Origin: Acinetobacter sp. ASP199
GTDB taxonomy: Bacteria; Pseudomonadota; Gammaproteobacteria; Pseudomonadales; Moraxellaceae
Reading direction: 5' to 3'
Assembly (NCBI RefSeq): GCF_022700675.1
Contig: NZ_CP062182.1
Coordinates: 2,604,001-2,668,000, forward strand
Length of the DNA stretch: 64,000 nucleotides
The translations under genes and the position numbers were made by a program. The notes under the pieces were generated by a model. It worked only from the letters and a program-made list of their open reading frames with translations, had not been told where the DNA came from and made no database searches. This document shows positions 63,714 to 64,000 of the stretch, piece after piece (positions within the stretch are counted from its first letter, which is position 1; each line of letters starts with the position of its first letter).

Positions 63714-63722
63714 TTTCTTCAC

Positions 63723-63787
63723 CCTCTCTCCAACTCTCTTGCGCTTCGATTTAAAGCAGTGCTTAAAATCTTGCTCAGGGAGAGAGG
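63723..63787. repeat. Imperfect palindromic element after corA
   Basis: CCTCTCTCC (63723-63731) and GGAGAGAGG (63779-63787) are perfect 9-bp arms around a 47-base loop. The pyrimidine-rich arm style (CCCTCTCTCC) matches the start of the element after plsB, so both may be versions of one repeat family. Confidence 0.55.
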
Positions 63788-63852
63788 AATTGCAATCTAT
63801 ACTTAACTTAGATCTATTTAATTTTCATTATTTCTTAAAATTTGATCACAAT

Positions 63853-63880
63853 AAAAAAGCACCTTTCGGTGCTTTTTTAT
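63853..63880. terminator. Bidirectional terminator between corA and the partial gene
   Basis: AAAAAAGCACC / GGTGCTTTTTT with loop TTTC. Confidence 0.92.
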
Positions 63881-63882
63881 GT

Positions 63883-64000
63883 TTAGTGAATGATCTGTAA
63901 ATCATTCTCTAAGTGACAGGACTGTATGATCTTCATCACTTTTTCAGGAACAGCCTTAAACTGCAATCCTTTCGCTTGTGGCGTCTGACGTAACCATCTG
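63883..64000 (-). CDS. Partial unrecognised gene, C-terminal end only
   Basis: The last 38 codons of a minus-strand gene entering from the right edge: the translation ends LQFKAVPEKVMKIIQSCHL, then ENDLQIIH and TAA at 63885-63883. It is open to the window border and followed by a terminator. Too short to name. Confidence 0.6.
   Translation of the reverse strand, partial: RWLRQTPQAKGLQFKAVPEKVMKIIQSCHLENDLQIIH

Overview
This is a chromosomal window from a gammaproteobacterium of the genus Acinetobacter or a very close relative. The evidence is the gene content and protein style (hmp-nsrR, an EngB with unusually long tails, a rhombosortase, DUF3108 and YcxB-like proteins), moderately AT-rich DNA, and an uninterrupted S10-spc-alpha ribosomal cluster. 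The species cannot be fixed from sequence reading alone. I see no prophage, insertion sequence, CRISPR array or rRNA gene.

Layout. 1-3.75 kb: an ABM-fold protein, a TonB-family protein, two poorly known proteins and xanthine phosphoribosyltransferase. 3.85-7.1 kb: a three-gene minus-strand operon encoding a small secreted protein, a CsgG/HfaB-type outer-membrane lipoprotein and a second secreted protein. It is preceded by about 840 bp of very AT-rich DNA and looks like an hfaABD-type (holdfast anchor) or curli-like secretion locus. 7.1-13.5 kb: housekeeping and membrane genes (WrbA, YihY/BrkB, DMT exporter, FAH-family hydrolase). 13.6-15.0 kb: a tRNA-Ser/tRNA-Arg/tRNA-Arg array plus a further identical tRNA-Arg, with a decayed RibD-type reductase between. 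15.2-22.1 kb: RNase R, oligopeptidase A, a YheV-like zinc ribbon and a second DMT exporter. 22.1-26.6 kb: a minus-strand set with a fused TRAP permease, a rhombosortase, a TatT-like lipoprotein and a 35-residue membrane protein behind twin palindromic operators. 26.7-30.3 kb: YgfX-like/SdhE pair, acyl-CoA dehydrogenase and a Baeyer-Villiger-type monooxygenase.

30.5-44.3 kb is the complete ribosomal protein cluster, transcribed on the minus strand from a strong promoter near 44.27 kb: rpsJ, rplC, D, W, B, rpsS, rplV, rpsC, rplP, rpmC, rpsQ, rplN, X, E, rpsN, H, rplF, R, rpsE, rpmD, rplO, secY, rpmJ, rpsM, K, D, rpoA, rplQ. The small genes rpmJ and rpmD were found by reading the sequence directly.

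44.3-64 kb: a class I amidotransferase, a cystathionine beta-lyase-type enzyme, a HerA-like ATPase, the nitric-oxide defence pair hmp-nsrR with two tandem NsrR-type operators before hmp, engB, a PF10118-type hydrolase, a VOC protein, a dicarboxylate symporter, a tiny secreted YHYH-type peptide behind a candidate sigma-54 promoter, tesB, plsB, an epimerase-like protein, recG-comF, a Nudix hydrolase, a LOG-family protein and corA. The window ends inside an unrecognised minus-strand gene.

The best candidates for new biology are the Hfa/CsgG-like locus, the operator-controlled 35-residue membrane protein, and the sigma-54/YHYH peptide unit.
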